Of a stretch of DNA of 20,437 bases, positions 8,114 to 15,893 are shown piece after piece; position 1 is the first letter of the stretch, and each line of letters opens with the position of its first letter. The notes below the pieces were generated by a model, which was not told where the DNA came from, made no database searches, and saw only the letters and a program-made list of their open reading frames with translations. The position numbers and the translations under genes were made by a program. Origin of the DNA: Dialister sp. CAG:486 (GTDB taxonomy: Bacteria; Bacillota; Negativicutes; Veillonellales; Dialisteraceae); NCBI GenBank assembly GCA_000434475.1, contig FR879631.1, positions 1 through 20,437 of the forward strand, read 5' to 3'.

Positions 8114-8522
8114 ATGGCTAGTGACTAGTGACTGGGGACTAGTAGCTAGGGATGAGTGGCTAGGGATTAGGATCCTTAAGTGACTAGTGACTGGTGAGTC
8201 TCTCACAGCGTCATTTCGAGCGCAAGCGAGATGACCTGCTACCGCATTAGCCCACTCTCTTGCATACCGCCGGTGCCCTATCCGCCCCTTCGGGGCACCT
8301 TCCCCTCGAGGGGAAGGCTGACGATACGAGGATACCGTCATCTAAAATGAGGCGAAACCGCCACGCCGGTGCCCTATCCGCCCCTTCGGGGCACCTTCCC
8401 CTCGAGGGGAAGGCTGATGATACGAGCATAGCAGCAGTTCATAAGACCTTCGGGCATCGCCTCATATATATTTGCGGCGAAGCCGCCACCACAACCCTGA
8501 ACCCTGAACCCTGAACCCTGAA
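8114..8522. repeat. Heptamer-bracketed mosaic element upstream of gdhA
   Basis: The left array is eight in-register units (8114-8169: ATGGCTA, GTGACTA, GTGACTG, GGGACTA, GTAGCTA, GGGATGA, GTGGCTA, GGGATTA), then GTGACTA, GTGACTG, GTGAGTC (8180-8200). The core has CATTTCGAGCGCAAGCGAGATGA and two copies of a 62-bp palindromic module. It then has the shared CATCGCCTCATATATATTTG module (8455-8492). The right array is CCCTGAA x4 (8495-8522). Only spurious short ORFs cross it. Confidence 0.8.
8269..8426. repeat. Two 62-bp direct repeats with internal palindromes
   Basis: Copy A is 8269-8330 and copy B 8365-8426; they differ at a single base (GACGAT versus GATGAT). Each contains GTGCCCTATCCGCCCC, then TTCGGGGCAC and TTCCCCTCGAGGGGAA, so each can fold into two adjacent hairpins. 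Similar CCCCTTCGGGG/CCCCGAAGGGG pieces occur at 5165-5240. Confidence 0.9.
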
Positions 8523-8592
8523 CCCATGGAACCTGCGTCATTTCTTTCGCCCTGTATCCATGGTCGAGCCGAACCGGCAGCTTTTATTTCTG

Positions 8593-8610
8593 TATGATGA
8601 ATTTATCATA
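8593..8610. promoter_or_regulatory. Dyad upstream of the gdhA promoter
   Basis: TATGAT-GAATTT-ATCATA is a perfect 6-bp inverted repeat 46 bp upstream of the presumed -35 region. It could be an operator. No regulator can be assigned from the sequence. Confidence 0.3.
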
Positions 8611-8656
8611 AAGAATGCGATTCTATGCTAAATACTCATTCATGCATGCGCTCATG

Positions 8657-8685
8657 TTCTCAAAGCGAGCGAAACGTGATATAGT
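8657..8685 (+). promoter_or_regulatory. gdhA promoter, extended -10 type
   Basis: TGATATAGT (8677-8685) is a good extended -10. The matching -35 at 17-bp spacing is only TTCTCA (8657-8662), as often seen with extended -10 promoters. Transcription would start about 80 nt before the chosen start codon. Confidence 0.55.
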
Positions 8686-8769
8686 AGAGCTATGGATTTT
8701 CATGTGCATCTAAGAATACACGATGGATCTAAGAATGCACGAGGTTCCAATTTCCTTTTGGAGGCAAAA

Positions 8770-10026
8770 ATGGCAAGCTACAATCCTTATGAAAACATGC
8801 TTCATATCCTCGACAAGGCAGCGAAGGTGCTTGGCTACGGGGAGAGCGACTACGCATTTGTCCGCTATCCGGAGCGCGAGCTCACCGTGAGCATCCCGAT
8901 ACAGATGGATGACGGGCATGTCGAAGTCTTCTCCGGCTACCGCGTACAGCACTCCACCGCGCGAGGCGCAGCAAAGGGCGGCATCCGTTTCCATCCCGCA
9001 TCCGATGAAAACGAAGTCAAAGCCCTCGCCGCGTGGATGACCATCAAGAATGCCATCGGCAATATCCCTTATGGCGGCGCAAAGGGCGGGATCAAGGTCG
9101 ATCCGCACAAGCTCTCCACACGCGAACTTGCCCGTCTGACACGCGGCTATATCAGAAAGATCTATCCCATCATCGGACCGGATCAGGACGTACCGGCACC
9201 GGATGTGAATACGAATGGCCAGATCATGGCGTGGATCGCAGATGAATACACAGCGCTCTCCGGCAAGTGGGAGCCCGGTGTCGTTACCGGCAAGCCTCTT
9301 TCCGTGGGCGGCTCTCTCGGCAGAAATGAAGCGACGGGCCGCGGTCTGCTCTTTACACTGGAAACATGGTGTGAAAAGAATCATAAGGACATGAAGGATC
9401 TCACCATGGTCGTACAGGGCTTTGGCAATGTCGGCTCTGTCGGCTCTCTCCTCATGCACAGGAAGGGTGTCAAGATCACCACCATCGGCGATATCAATGG
9501 TACGTGGCACAAGGACAGCGGCCTTGACATCGAAGCGATGTACACCTATGCGAACAGCCACGGCCGCTCGCTCAAAGGCTATACGGAGGAAGGGGCGGTC
9601 ATGATCCCCGACAGCGAACTTTTCGCGCAGGACGTCGATGTCATCTTCGTCGCCGCGATGGAGAACCAGCTGAATGAAAAGACCATGGGCAAGGTGAAAG
9701 CCCGTCTCATCTTGGAAGGGGCGAATGGCCCGACCACAGAGGAAGCCGATGCCTACTTCGAAGAGAAGGGGATCGAGGTCCTCGCAGACGTCATGAGCAA
9801 TGTCGGCGGCGTCGTGGGTTCCTATTTCGAATGGGTACAGAACCGCACTGGCTATTACTGGACGGAAGAAGAGTACAATGAGCGTCTTGCCAAAAAGATG
9901 CGCGAGGCCTATGAGGATGTGTACGCATTGAAGGAGAAATACCATGTGACCTATCGTCTCGCCTCCTACATGCTCGCGCTCTCCCGCGTCGTAGAAGCGG
10001 AGAAGACGAGAGGATTCTTAGGATAA
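8770..10026 (+). CDS. gdhA: Glutamate dehydrogenase (Glu/Leu/Phe/Val family)
   Basis: A 418-residue cytoplasmic enzyme interconverting glutamate with 2-oxoglutarate and ammonium. The substrate region shows GAAKGGIRFHP (K69) and WMTIKNA (K93). The catalytic lysine is K105 in PYGGAKGGIKVDP, and PAPDVNT carries D145. The nucleotide-binding motif GFGNVG is at 217-222, followed by a β-strand ending TIGDINGTW, where the acidic residue suggests NAD preference (inference). Length matches hexameric NAD-type enzymes. An in-frame extension to 8692 exists, but TTGGAGG (8758-8764) lies 5 nt from the ATG at 8770, which is therefore chosen. It is a single-gene unit with its own promoter and a shared downstream terminator. 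Confidence 0.95.
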   Translation: MASYNPYENMLHILDKAAKVLGYGESDYAFVRYPERELTVSIPIQMDDGHVEVFSGYRVQHSTARGAAKGGIRFHPASDENEVKALAAWMTIKNAIGNIPYGGAKGGIKVDPHKLSTRELARLTRGYIRKIYPIIGPDQDVPAPDVNTNGQIMAWIADEYTALSGKWEPGVVTGKPLSVGGSLGRNEATGRGLLFTLETWCEKNHKDMKDLTMVVQGFGNVGSVGSLLMHRKGVKITTIGDINGTWHKDSGLDIEAMYTYANSHGRSLKGYTEEGAVMIPDSELFAQDVDVIFVAAMENQLNEKTMGKVKARLILEGANGPTTEEADAYFEEKGIEVLADVMSNVGGVVGSYFEWVQNRTGYYWTEEEYNERLAKKMREAYEDVYALKEKYHVTYRLASYMLALSRVVEAEKTRGFLG

Positions 10027-10071
10027 GGGAATCTGCTTCGACGGATTTCTCGTGGCATTAGCGCTTTCCAG

Positions 10072-10132
10072 CTCCTAATCCCTAGCTACTAGTCACCAGT
10101 CACCAGTCACTAGTCACTAGTCACTAGTCCCC
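10072..10132. repeat. C-rich heptamer array after gdhA
   Basis: Eight in-register units at 10076-10131: TAATCCC, TAGCTAC, TAGTCAC, CAGTCAC, CAGTCAC, TAGTCAC, TAGTCAC, TAGTCCC. It sits between the gdhA stop and its terminator. No matching left-hand G-rich array was seen in the 45 bp after the gdhA stop. Confidence 0.85.
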
Positions 10133-10138
10133 ATCAAT

Positions 10139-10174
10139 CAAAAACCGCCAGCCGAAAGGCTGGCGGGGTTTTTT
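10139..10174. terminator. Bidirectional terminator between gdhA and the ABC operon
   Basis: CCGCCAGCC (10145-10153), loop GAAA, and GGCTGGCGG (10158-10166) give a perfect 9-bp stem. An A run lies on the left (10140-10144) and a T run on the right (10169-10175), so it can stop the convergent transcripts from both sides. Confidence 0.92.
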
Positions 10175-10221
10175 TGACGAGTTTTGTTTTAGGGATCGTC
10201 GCGGGTTTTATGATGCAGAGA

Positions 10222-11034
10222 TTAGTTGAAGAGCTCGTCTGGAAGGACCTTGTTCTTTCCTTCTTCGATGGTGAAGACGGAAGCAAGGAGCTTCTTGGAG
10301 TATGGATCCTTCGCTTCTCTGAGGTCATGGATCTTTTCTACGACCTTGCCATGCTGCATGATGACGATGTTGTCGCAGAAGCTGTTTGCGAGAGCAAGGT
10401 CATGGCAGATGAACATGTAGGCCACGTGGGTCTCTTTCTGCAGACGATCAAGCAGATCGAGGACGGTCTTCTGGACGGATACGTCAAGAGCAGAGGTAGC
10501 TTCGTCGCAGACGATGATCTCCGGCTCGAGGACCAGAGCACGTGCGATCGCGATACGCTGGCGCTGGCCGCCGGACATGTTGTTCGGATAGCGATCGGCG
10601 AAATCTTCGGGAAGGTCGACCAGACGGAGCATTTCCTTCGCCTTGGCTTCGACATCCTTCTTATCGATCATGCCGAAGTTTTCGAGCGGTTCACAGATGA
10701 TCTCCTTGACGCGCTGCTTTGGATTGAAAGCGGTGGAGGGGTCCTGAAAGACCATCTGGATGGATTTGCGGTGCTGACGGAGGGCTTCGCCTTTGAGATC
10801 TGTGATGTCTTTGCCGTGGAAAATGATTTTCCCGCTGGTCATGGAGTAAAGACGGGTCAGCATCTTGGCAAGGGTGGACTTGCCGGAGCCGGATTCCCCG
10901 ACGATACCGACGGTCTCCCCTTTGTGGATGGTGACATTGACATTTTCGGCTGCATGGAGCTTCTTGCCGTCACCGAGGTCGAAGACCTTGCAGATGTCGA
11001 CCATCTGGAGGATTTCTTCTCCGTAGTTTTTCAT
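10222..11034 (-). CDS. ABC transporter ATPase, NikE/DppF/OppF type
   Basis: A 270-residue cytoplasmic ATPase energising the importer. Walker A GESGSGKS is at 46-53, the Q-loop region MVFQDPSTAFNPKQ at about 94-107, the signature MSGGQRQR at 153-160 and Walker B IIVCDEATSALD with D177/E178. The switch histidine is H211. OppF/DppF-type proteins are typically over 300 residues with a Cys-containing C-terminal extension; here it is missing, as in NikE-type metal importers. The start overlaps the stop of the upstream ATPase gene (ATGA), so the two are translationally coupled. It is the last gene of the operon, and the bidirectional terminator follows. Confidence 0.93.
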   Translation of the reverse strand: MKNYGEEILQMVDICKVFDLGDGKKLHAAENVNVTIHKGETVGIVGESGSGKSTLAKMLTRLYSMTSGKIIFHGKDITDLKGEALRQHRKSIQMVFQDPSTAFNPKQRVKEIICEPLENFGMIDKKDVEAKAKEMLRLVDLPEDFADRYPNNMSGGQRQRIAIARALVLEPEIIVCDEATSALDVSVQKTVLDLLDRLQKETHVAYMFICHDLALANSFCDNIVIMQHGKVVEKIHDLREAKDPYSKKLLASVFTIEEGKNKVLPDELFN

Positions 11035-11816
11035 GCGTCTTTGCCTCCCATCTTCGGAACAGCCGCAAGGAGCATACGGGTGTATTCTTCCTTCGGGTGA
11101 TAAATGACATCTTCTGTTTTGCCGTATTCTACGACGCGGCCTTTTTTCATGACCATGATGTAGTCTGCCATGTAGCAGGATACGCCCATGTTGTGGGTGA
11201 CGATGATGATAGCGGTATTCATCTTGTCACGGACATTCATCATTTCTTTGACGATGATGGCCTGGTTTGTGACGTCCAAAGCGGAGGTCGGTTCATCGGC
11301 CAAGAGGAGCTTTGGCTTCATGGCCATCGCCATAGCGATGCCGACGCGCTGGCGCATACCGCCGGAAAGCTCGTAGGGATAGCATTTCAGAATGTGCTCC
11401 GGGTTCGGAAGGCGCACCATTTCGATCATGGAAATCATCAGGTCATGGGCTTCCTTGTCGTCCTTGATGCCATGGACGGCGAGGAATTCACGGAATTCGG
11501 TGCCAATGGTGCGGATCGGATTCATCATAGCGCCGCTGTCCTGGAAAATCATGGAGACGTCTGTGCCACAGAGTGCGCGATGCATTTCAGGAGTCTGCTT
11601 CTGGGTATCTTCGCCTTCAAGAATGACCTGACCTTCCGCTATATGACCGCCGCCGGGCAGGACGTGCTGGATAGCACGGATGACGGTGGTTTTCCCTGAG
11701 CCGGATTCGCCGACGATGGCGAGGATCTCGCCCTCATCCAGGTTGAATGTGACGCCCTGAACGATGGGGGGCTTGTCGCCGTAGGCAATTCCCAGGTTTT
11801 TGACTTCTAATAGCAT
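11031..11816 (-). CDS. ABC transporter ATPase, NikD/DppD/OppD type
   Basis: A 261-residue ATPase, partner of the preceding entry in a heterodimeric engine. Walker A GESGSGKT is at 36-43, Q-loop MIFQDSGAMMNP at 89-100, the signature ELSGGMRQR at 149-157, and Walker B LLLADEPTSALD with D174/E175. At 261 residues it is much shorter than DppD/OppD (about 330), lacking the C-terminal CxxRC-type extension; NikD-like proteins are about this size. AAGGAG lies 7 nt from the ATG on the minus strand. The 98-bp gap to the upstream binding-protein gene holds a small inverted heptamer element that may reduce expression of the ATPases relative to the binding protein. Confidence 0.93.
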   Translation of the reverse strand: MLLEVKNLGIAYGDKPPIVQGVTFNLDEGEILAIVGESGSGKTTVIRAIQHVLPGGGHIAEGQVILEGEDTQKQTPEMHRALCGTDVSMIFQDSGAMMNPIRTIGTEFREFLAVHGIKDDKEAHDLMISMIEMVRLPNPEHILKCYPYELSGGMRQRVGIAMAMAMKPKLLLADEPTSALDVTNQAIIVKEMMNVRDKMNTAIIIVTHNMGVSCYMADYIMVMKKGRVVEYGKTEDVIYHPKEEYTRMLLAAVPKMGGKDA

Positions 11817-11836
11817 GAAAGTCTCCTTGTAAAAAT

Positions 11837-11907
11837 AGTAAGCAGTAAGCAGTAGGCAGCAAACCGCAAATGGCTGGCCGCCTACTGCTTAGAGCAAACT
11901 GCTGGCT
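11837..11907. repeat. Compact inverted heptamer element between binding protein and ATPase genes
   Basis: The left array is AGTAAGC, AGTAAGC, AGTAGGC, AGCAAAC (11837-11864), followed by a 15-bp core (11865-11879). The right array is GCCTACT, GCTTAGA, GCAAACT, GCTGGCT (11880-11907). TAAGCAGTAGGC (11846-11857) and GCCTACTGCTTA (11880-11891) are perfect 12-bp inverted repeats, so the transcript can form a stem-loop of about 46 nt just after the binding-protein gene. Confidence 0.8.
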
Positions 11908-11914
11908 AAACAAA

Positions 11915-13495
11915 TTATTTTGCCGGAGTGATGTCCTTGGTGATCCAGTAGTAGTCGCACGGTTTGATGTCCGCATGTTCTACGGCTTTGCTGGAAATCA
12001 TATTGGTCTGCGGGTAGCCGAAGACGAGGGTCGCAGCGTCATCCTGGATGATCTTCTCCATCTTGATGATGATGTCTCTACGCTTAGCCGGATCGAATTC
12101 GGAAGCCAGCTGATCGGAGAGTGCATCGTATTCCGGGTTGGAGTAGCCGGCGGCGTTCTCGGGGTTGCTGCCGTTCACATTGGTCTTCCAGTACATGTTG
12201 AGGAAGACTTCCGGATCCCCTGCCGGTTCAGTGAGGATGTTGGAGATCAGGAGATCATATTCGCCGCGGGTGCCGATGCCATAAAGAACGTTGTAGTCCA
12301 CATTCTTCATGTTCACCTTGATACCTACTTTCTTGGCATCAGACTGGGTGGCTTCCGCAAAGAGAGGCAGTTCCGCACGGCCGCTGTAATAGACGAAATC
12401 CAGTTCCAGGTTCTTGCCGTCCTTATCCACATAGCCGTCGCCGTCGGTATCCTTCCAGCCTGCTTCTGCCAGCAGTTTCTTCGCATTTTCCACATTATAG
12501 TTGTCCGGATATTCGGCTTTCAGTTTGTCGAAGTCAAAATCCAGAGACGGCGGAAGGACGGGACCGCCGGGGATAAAGGTGTCTTTCAGGAGGACCTTGC
12601 AGTAGGTGTCGCGGTCGAGGGACTGGAGCAGTGCCTGACGGACTTTCTTGTCAGCGAGAGGCTTTCCGTTGGAAATGTTCAGGCGGGCCAGACAGTCGCG
12701 GAGGGAGGCAATGCTGCTGATGGTGAATTTCTTCTTATCCTGGAAGAGCTGCATATCGCCGGCGGCAATGTTGACAGCCACATCGATTTCACCCTTTTGG
12801 AGAGACATAGCACGGGTATTCGGGTCGTCGATGGTGTTGACGACGGTGTGCTTGAATGGAACAGTTGCGTAATAGTTCGGGTTTGCATCGAGTTCGGTCT
12901 TTGCTTTGGAGAAGGTCTTGACCATGTATGGACCGGTGCAGACCGGACCCTGTTTTGCAAAGTCTACTTTGCCGTCGGAATCGGCATCAACGATGATGAA
13001 GAGGGGATCCCCCAGTATGCCCGGCAGGGTAGCCATCGGTTTTTTCGTATAAATGGTTACATTCTGACCGTCGGCGGTGATGTGGTCGAGTTCGAACATC
13101 GCTTTCGCACGCGGTGATTTTGCGAAGGTACGTTCAATGGATTTCTTGACAGCTTCGCCGGTGACCGGGGTGCCGTTGGAGAATTTAATGTCTTTGATCT
13201 TGAAGGTCCAGGACATCTTGTCGTCAGAGACTTTCCAGCTTTCAGCGATCCATGGTTCTGCATTCATCTTGTCATCGAAGTGAACGAGACATTCACCGAT
13301 GCCGTAACGCATGACCTGCCAGCCGAAGTAGTTGTCGGTCGGTTCGAGGCTGTCTGCGAAGTTCGTAACGCCGACAGTCAGGGTGTCCTTCGGACCTTTG
13401 GAGGCATTGCCGGAGTCACCGCCGCAGCCGGAAAGGCCAAAAGCCATGAGAGCAGCTGCTGCAAAGAGGGCACCTTTTTTGTAAATAGATTTCAT
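11915..13495 (-). CDS. Extracellular solute-binding lipoprotein (SBP family 5; NikA/DppA/OppA-like)
   Basis: A 526-residue binding protein that captures the substrate outside the cytoplasmic membrane. A lipoprotein signal is clear: MKSIYKK, a hydrophobic stretch, then the lipobox LSGC with C24 as the lipidated cysteine. The mature protein has family 5 hallmarks: PWIAESWKVSDDKMSWTFKI, IKFSNGTPVTGEAV, TGPYMV, a DPNTRAMSLQKGEIDVA segment and KKVRQALLQSLDRDTY. Size and layout match NikA and DppA alike; the ligand (nickel, a nickel or metallophore chelate, or peptides) cannot be decided. Adjacent EF-hand-like acidic stretches (DADSDGKVD, DTDGDGYVDKDGKN) are notable possible calcium loops. AAAGGA lies about 10 nt from the start. 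Confidence 0.92.
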   Translation of the reverse strand: MKSIYKKGALFAAAALMAFGLSGCGGDSGNASKGPKDTLTVGVTNFADSLEPTDNYFGWQVMRYGIGECLVHFDDKMNAEPWIAESWKVSDDKMSWTFKIKDIKFSNGTPVTGEAVKKSIERTFAKSPRAKAMFELDHITADGQNVTIYTKKPMATLPGILGDPLFIIVDADSDGKVDFAKQGPVCTGPYMVKTFSKAKTELDANPNYYATVPFKHTVVNTIDDPNTRAMSLQKGEIDVAVNIAAGDMQLFQDKKKFTISSIASLRDCLARLNISNGKPLADKKVRQALLQSLDRDTYCKVLLKDTFIPGGPVLPPSLDFDFDKLKAEYPDNYNVENAKKLLAEAGWKDTDGDGYVDKDGKNLELDFVYYSGRAELPLFAEATQSDAKKVGIKVNMKNVDYNVLYGIGTRGEYDLLISNILTEPAGDPEVFLNMYWKTNVNGSNPENAAGYSNPEYDALSDQLASEFDPAKRRDIIIKMEKIIQDDAATLVFGYPQTNMISSKAVEHADIKPCDYYWITKDITPAK

Positions 13496-13553
13496 CGTGT
13501 ACGCTTCCTTTCGGTTAAATGATATAAAAAATAATGGGAATAAACATGAGTTA

Positions 13554-13675
13554 GTGACAAGTGTCTTGTGGCTAGGGATTAGGGATTAGTGACTAGTCAC
13601 TTAAATACCACTTTCGGGTATCGTCTCATATGTATTCGCGGCGATGCCGCCACCCTGAACCCTGAACCCTGAACC
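13554..13675. repeat. Short heptamer-bracketed element between dppC-like and binding-protein genes
   Basis: The left array is six in-register units (13554-13595: GTGACAA, GTGTCTT, GTGGCTA, GGGATTA, GGGATTA, GTGACTA). The core is the shared module with GTATCGTCTCATATGTATTC and GCGGCGATGCCGCCACC (13618-13652). The right array is CCCTGAA x3 (13653-13673), ending one base pair short of the permease stop codon. At about 120 bp it is the smallest complete mosaic copy and sits inside the operon. Confidence 0.8.
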
Positions 13676-14506
13676 TTATCCTTCATTTCTCGGGTCAAGG
13701 ACATCGCGGAGGGAGTCGCCCCAAAGGTTGAAGACGACGACGGTGATGAAGATGGAGAGACCCGGGAAGAACATCAGCCATGGAGCTGTCTGGAGCTGCT
13801 GACGGCCTTCATTCAGCATGAGGCCCCATTCCGGAGCCGGCGGCTGGCTGCCGAAGCCGAGGAAGGAGAGTCCGGCAAGCTCCATCATCATGGCGCCGAT
13901 ATCAGCAGCCGCGGTGATGACCATGAGCGGGAGAATGTTTGGAAGGATGTGGACCCAGAGGATATGCGCTGCGGAACCGCCGGATACGACAGCCGCATCG
14001 ACGAATTCACGACGCTTGATCTTGAGAACCATGGAACGGGAGAGGCGGGCATACTTGGTCCATGTGACCGCAGTCAGTGCGATCATCGCATTGATGAGCG
14101 AGCCGCCCATGATACCGGCGATGGCGATCGCAAGGATGACGCCCGGGAAGGAGATCATCATATCAGCGATACGCATGATGACGATATCGACGATGCCGCC
14201 GAAGTATCCGGAAATGATGCCCATCGTGGTGCCTACGACGAAGATGCAGACTACGAGGGCGATGACGGAGGTCAGGGAGTAGCTCGCGCCGTAGAGGATA
14301 CGGGAGAGCACGTCACGTCCGAGCTTGTCTGTGCCGAAGAGATGCGCCGCAGACGGTGCCTGGTTCGCATCCTTCATGACAGCGGTGAGCGGGTCATGAG
14401 GAGCGATGACAGGAGCAAGGAGTGTGATCGCCAGAAGAAGGACGACCAGAAGAGAGGTGAAGCGGAAGGCTTTATTTTCTTTGAAGCCTTTGACTAAGCT
14501 TTCCAT
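13676..14506 (-). CDS. ABC transporter permease, NikC/DppC type
   Basis: A 276-residue inner-membrane permease. An N-terminal cytoplasmic segment (MESLVKGFKENKAF) leads into TM1 (about 16-36, LLVVLLLAITLLAPVIA). Next come the DPL..A and FGTDKLGRDVLSRILYGA motifs typical of the DppC/NikC/OppC N-terminal domain. The membrane domain contains the EAA loop REFVDAAVVSGGSAAHILW, which contacts the ATPases. The start codon is 1 nt after the upstream permease stop, with GGGAGG as ribosome binding site inside that gene. Its stop TAA directly abuts the GGTTCAGGG repeat on the sense strand, and the operon continues with the binding protein 180 bp further on. Confidence 0.93.
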   Translation of the reverse strand: MESLVKGFKENKAFRFTSLLVVLLLAITLLAPVIAPHDPLTAVMKDANQAPSAAHLFGTDKLGRDVLSRILYGASYSLTSVIALVVCIFVVGTTMGIISGYFGGIVDIVIMRIADMMISFPGVILAIAIAGIMGGSLINAMIALTAVTWTKYARLSRSMVLKIKRREFVDAAVVSGGSAAHILWVHILPNILPLMVITAAADIGAMMMELAGLSFLGFGSQPPAPEWGLMLNEGRQQLQTAPWLMFFPGLSIFITVVVFNLWGDSLRDVLDPRNEG

Positions 14507-14507
14507 A

Positions 14508-15458
14508 TCAGTGACCTCCCTTTCTGAGTCTTGGATCGAGACGGTTGTAGGACAGGTCGACGATGAGGTTGATCATCATGTACATGAAAGCGATCCAGAG
14601 AACGATGGCCTGTACGGTCTGGAAGTCACGGTAGGTGATGGCCTGTACGACCATGTAGCCCAGACCCGGCCAGGAAAATACGATTTCTACGACAGCGGCG
14701 CCGCCCAAAAGAGAACCGAAGGCCAGACCGAAGAGGGTGACCAGCGGGAGGAGGGCATTCGGCAGGACTTCACGCCAGAGGATGTGGCTTTCCGAAAGGC
14801 CGCGGGCACGTGCGCCCATGACGTAGTCCTGATGCAGTTCTTCGAGCACCGTGGCACGTACCTGACGGGTGTATTTCGATGCCATGACGATGCCCAGGGT
14901 GCACATCGGCAGGATCAGATTTTCGAGGGAAATCGAACCACCGACGATCGGGAAGAGGGAGAGCTTCAGTGCGAAGACCCAAAGGAGCATGAGGCCCATC
15001 CAGAAGTTCGGGACGGAGACACCGGCAAAGGTGCAGCCGCGGACGAGGTAGTCAAACCAGGTATTCTGCTTGACAGCGGTATAAATGCCGAGCGGAATGG
15101 AGAAGACAAGCATGAAGAGGGAGGAGGCCAGCGCCAGAATGACGGATGCCGGGAGGGCTTCCATGATTGCATCAATGACCGGCTTCTTCATCATGAAGGA
15201 GAAACCAAAATTACCCTGTACGACTCTGCCGAGCCAGTCCAGGTACTGCAGAAGGAACGGCTTATCCAGACCCAGTTCATGGCGGAGTGCGTCGATCTCT
15301 ACCTGACTAACAATAATATCTTCATTACCGGCGATCATCTGCCTAACGGGGTCACCCGGAGAGAGCATGATCAGACAGAAGGTAATGAAGCTGATGCCGA
15401 TCAAGACGAGAACCATCTCGCCCAATCGCATCCCAAGCTGCTTCATTGACAAACTCAT
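14508..15458 (-). CDS. ABC transporter permease, NikB/DppB type
   Basis: A 316-residue inner-membrane permease, first gene of the importer operon. It shows a TM1 stretch (VLVLIGISFITFCLIMLSPGDP), the periplasmic LRHELGLDKPFLLQYLDWL motif typical of DppB, and the EAA loop GARARGLSESHILWREVLP near the C-terminus. The open frame extends to 15566, but that extension covers the structured leader and has no ribosome binding site. TTGGAG lies immediately before ATGATGAGTTTG, so the start is one of several clustered codons (ATG 15458 chosen, with short spacing; ATG 15461, an in-frame TTG at 15452, or ATG 15446 are alternatives). Confidence 0.9.
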   Translation of the reverse strand: MSLSMKQLGMRLGEMVLVLIGISFITFCLIMLSPGDPVRQMIAGNEDIIVSQVEIDALRHELGLDKPFLLQYLDWLGRVVQGNFGFSFMMKKPVIDAIMEALPASVILALASSLFMLVFSIPLGIYTAVKQNTWFDYLVRGCTFAGVSVPNFWMGLMLLWVFALKLSLFPIVGGSISLENLILPMCTLGIVMASKYTRQVRATVLEELHQDYVMGARARGLSESHILWREVLPNALLPLVTLFGLAFGSLLGGAAVVEIVFSWPGLGYMVVQAITYRDFQTVQAIVLWIAFMYMMINLIVDLSYNRLDPRLRKGGH

Positions 15459-15540
15459 CATCTCCAATTTCTTGATAATATAAAATGGTATAAAGACTGG
15501 GATTTTATCATCTGTGTTTTTCCCCTGCCGATGCGACGGG

Positions 15541-15597
15541 AGAGCCGTTTTTTCGCTGTCTGGCACAGCGGCGAGGAGAGAGCTCTTCGCCGGCTCT
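15541..15597 (-). ncRNA. Possible three-way-junction leader structure upstream of the permease gene
   Basis: AGAGCCG (15541-15547) and CGGCTCT (15591-15597) form a perfect 7-bp closing helix. It encloses two arms: CGCTGT/ACAGCG (15554-15559/15565-15570) with a 5-nt loop, and GCGA/TCGC (15571-15574/15587-15590) with further inner pairs. It lies in the presumed 5' leader of the ABC operon. I do not recognise a known riboswitch class in it. Confidence 0.35.
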
Positions 15598-15638
15598 TAC
15601 AAACCCGTCACTTTCGATGACTCTTGAAAAAAGGCACC

Positions 15639-15667
15639 AAAAAACAAGGTCGGGAAGGGGACCTTGT
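15639..15667 (-). terminator. Terminator-like hairpin in the ABC operon leader
   Basis: On the minus strand, ACAAGGTC, an 8-nt loop, and GACCTTGT are followed by a T run (stem 15660-15667 and 15644-15651). It lies between the candidate promoter (15790-15818) and the first gene, so it would act as an attenuator unless a separate transcript ends here. Confidence 0.65.
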
Positions 15668-15789
15668 TGGCTTAATGATAACAGATGAAGAGTGGTTTCC
15701 CAGGTTACTCTTTAAAAAGAATAAGGCAGAAGCGGCAGAACATGAGATCGTATTCTTATTGTTTAGCAGTTCCTTACAACTTCTTACAA

Positions 15790-15818
15790 ATTATATCATA
15801 TAAATTATAACAGGTAAA
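15790..15818 (-). promoter_or_regulatory. Candidate promoter of the ABC importer operon
   Basis: On the minus strand TTTACC (15818-15813), a 17-bp spacer, and TATAAT (15795-15790). It would give a leader of about 320 nt before the permease start. Other AT-rich hexamers nearby make the assignment tentative. Confidence 0.5.
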
Positions 15819-15876
15819 CAAATAATTAGCACAAATATTTATACATGACAATAAATATTAAATGAAACATGGGAAG

Positions 15877-15893
15877 ATACCTATAGGGGGTAT
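15877..15893. promoter_or_regulatory. CsoR/RcnR-like operator candidate
   Basis: ATACC-TATAGG-GGGTAT is an imperfect dyad with a G tract, the form of CsoR/RcnR-family operators (TACC...GGGGTA). It lies about 60 bp upstream of the ABC operon promoter. A second dyad, TTATGA-N13-TCATAA, follows at 15936-15960. No regulator gene is in the window. Confidence 0.35.

Noticed and set aside
8260..8514. 84-residue plus-strand ORF with internal repeats
   Set aside because: Its repeated peptide is only the translation of the duplicated 62-bp DNA module.
15705..15743. 12-residue leader peptide (MFCRFCLILFKE) in the ABC operon leader
   Set aside because: No Shine-Dalgarno sequence upstream and no clear run of one regulatory amino acid; attenuation by translation is not supported.
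15459..15790. T-box riboswitch in the ABC leader
   Set aside because: The conserved T-box sequence (AGGGTGGNACCGCG-like) before the terminator is absent.
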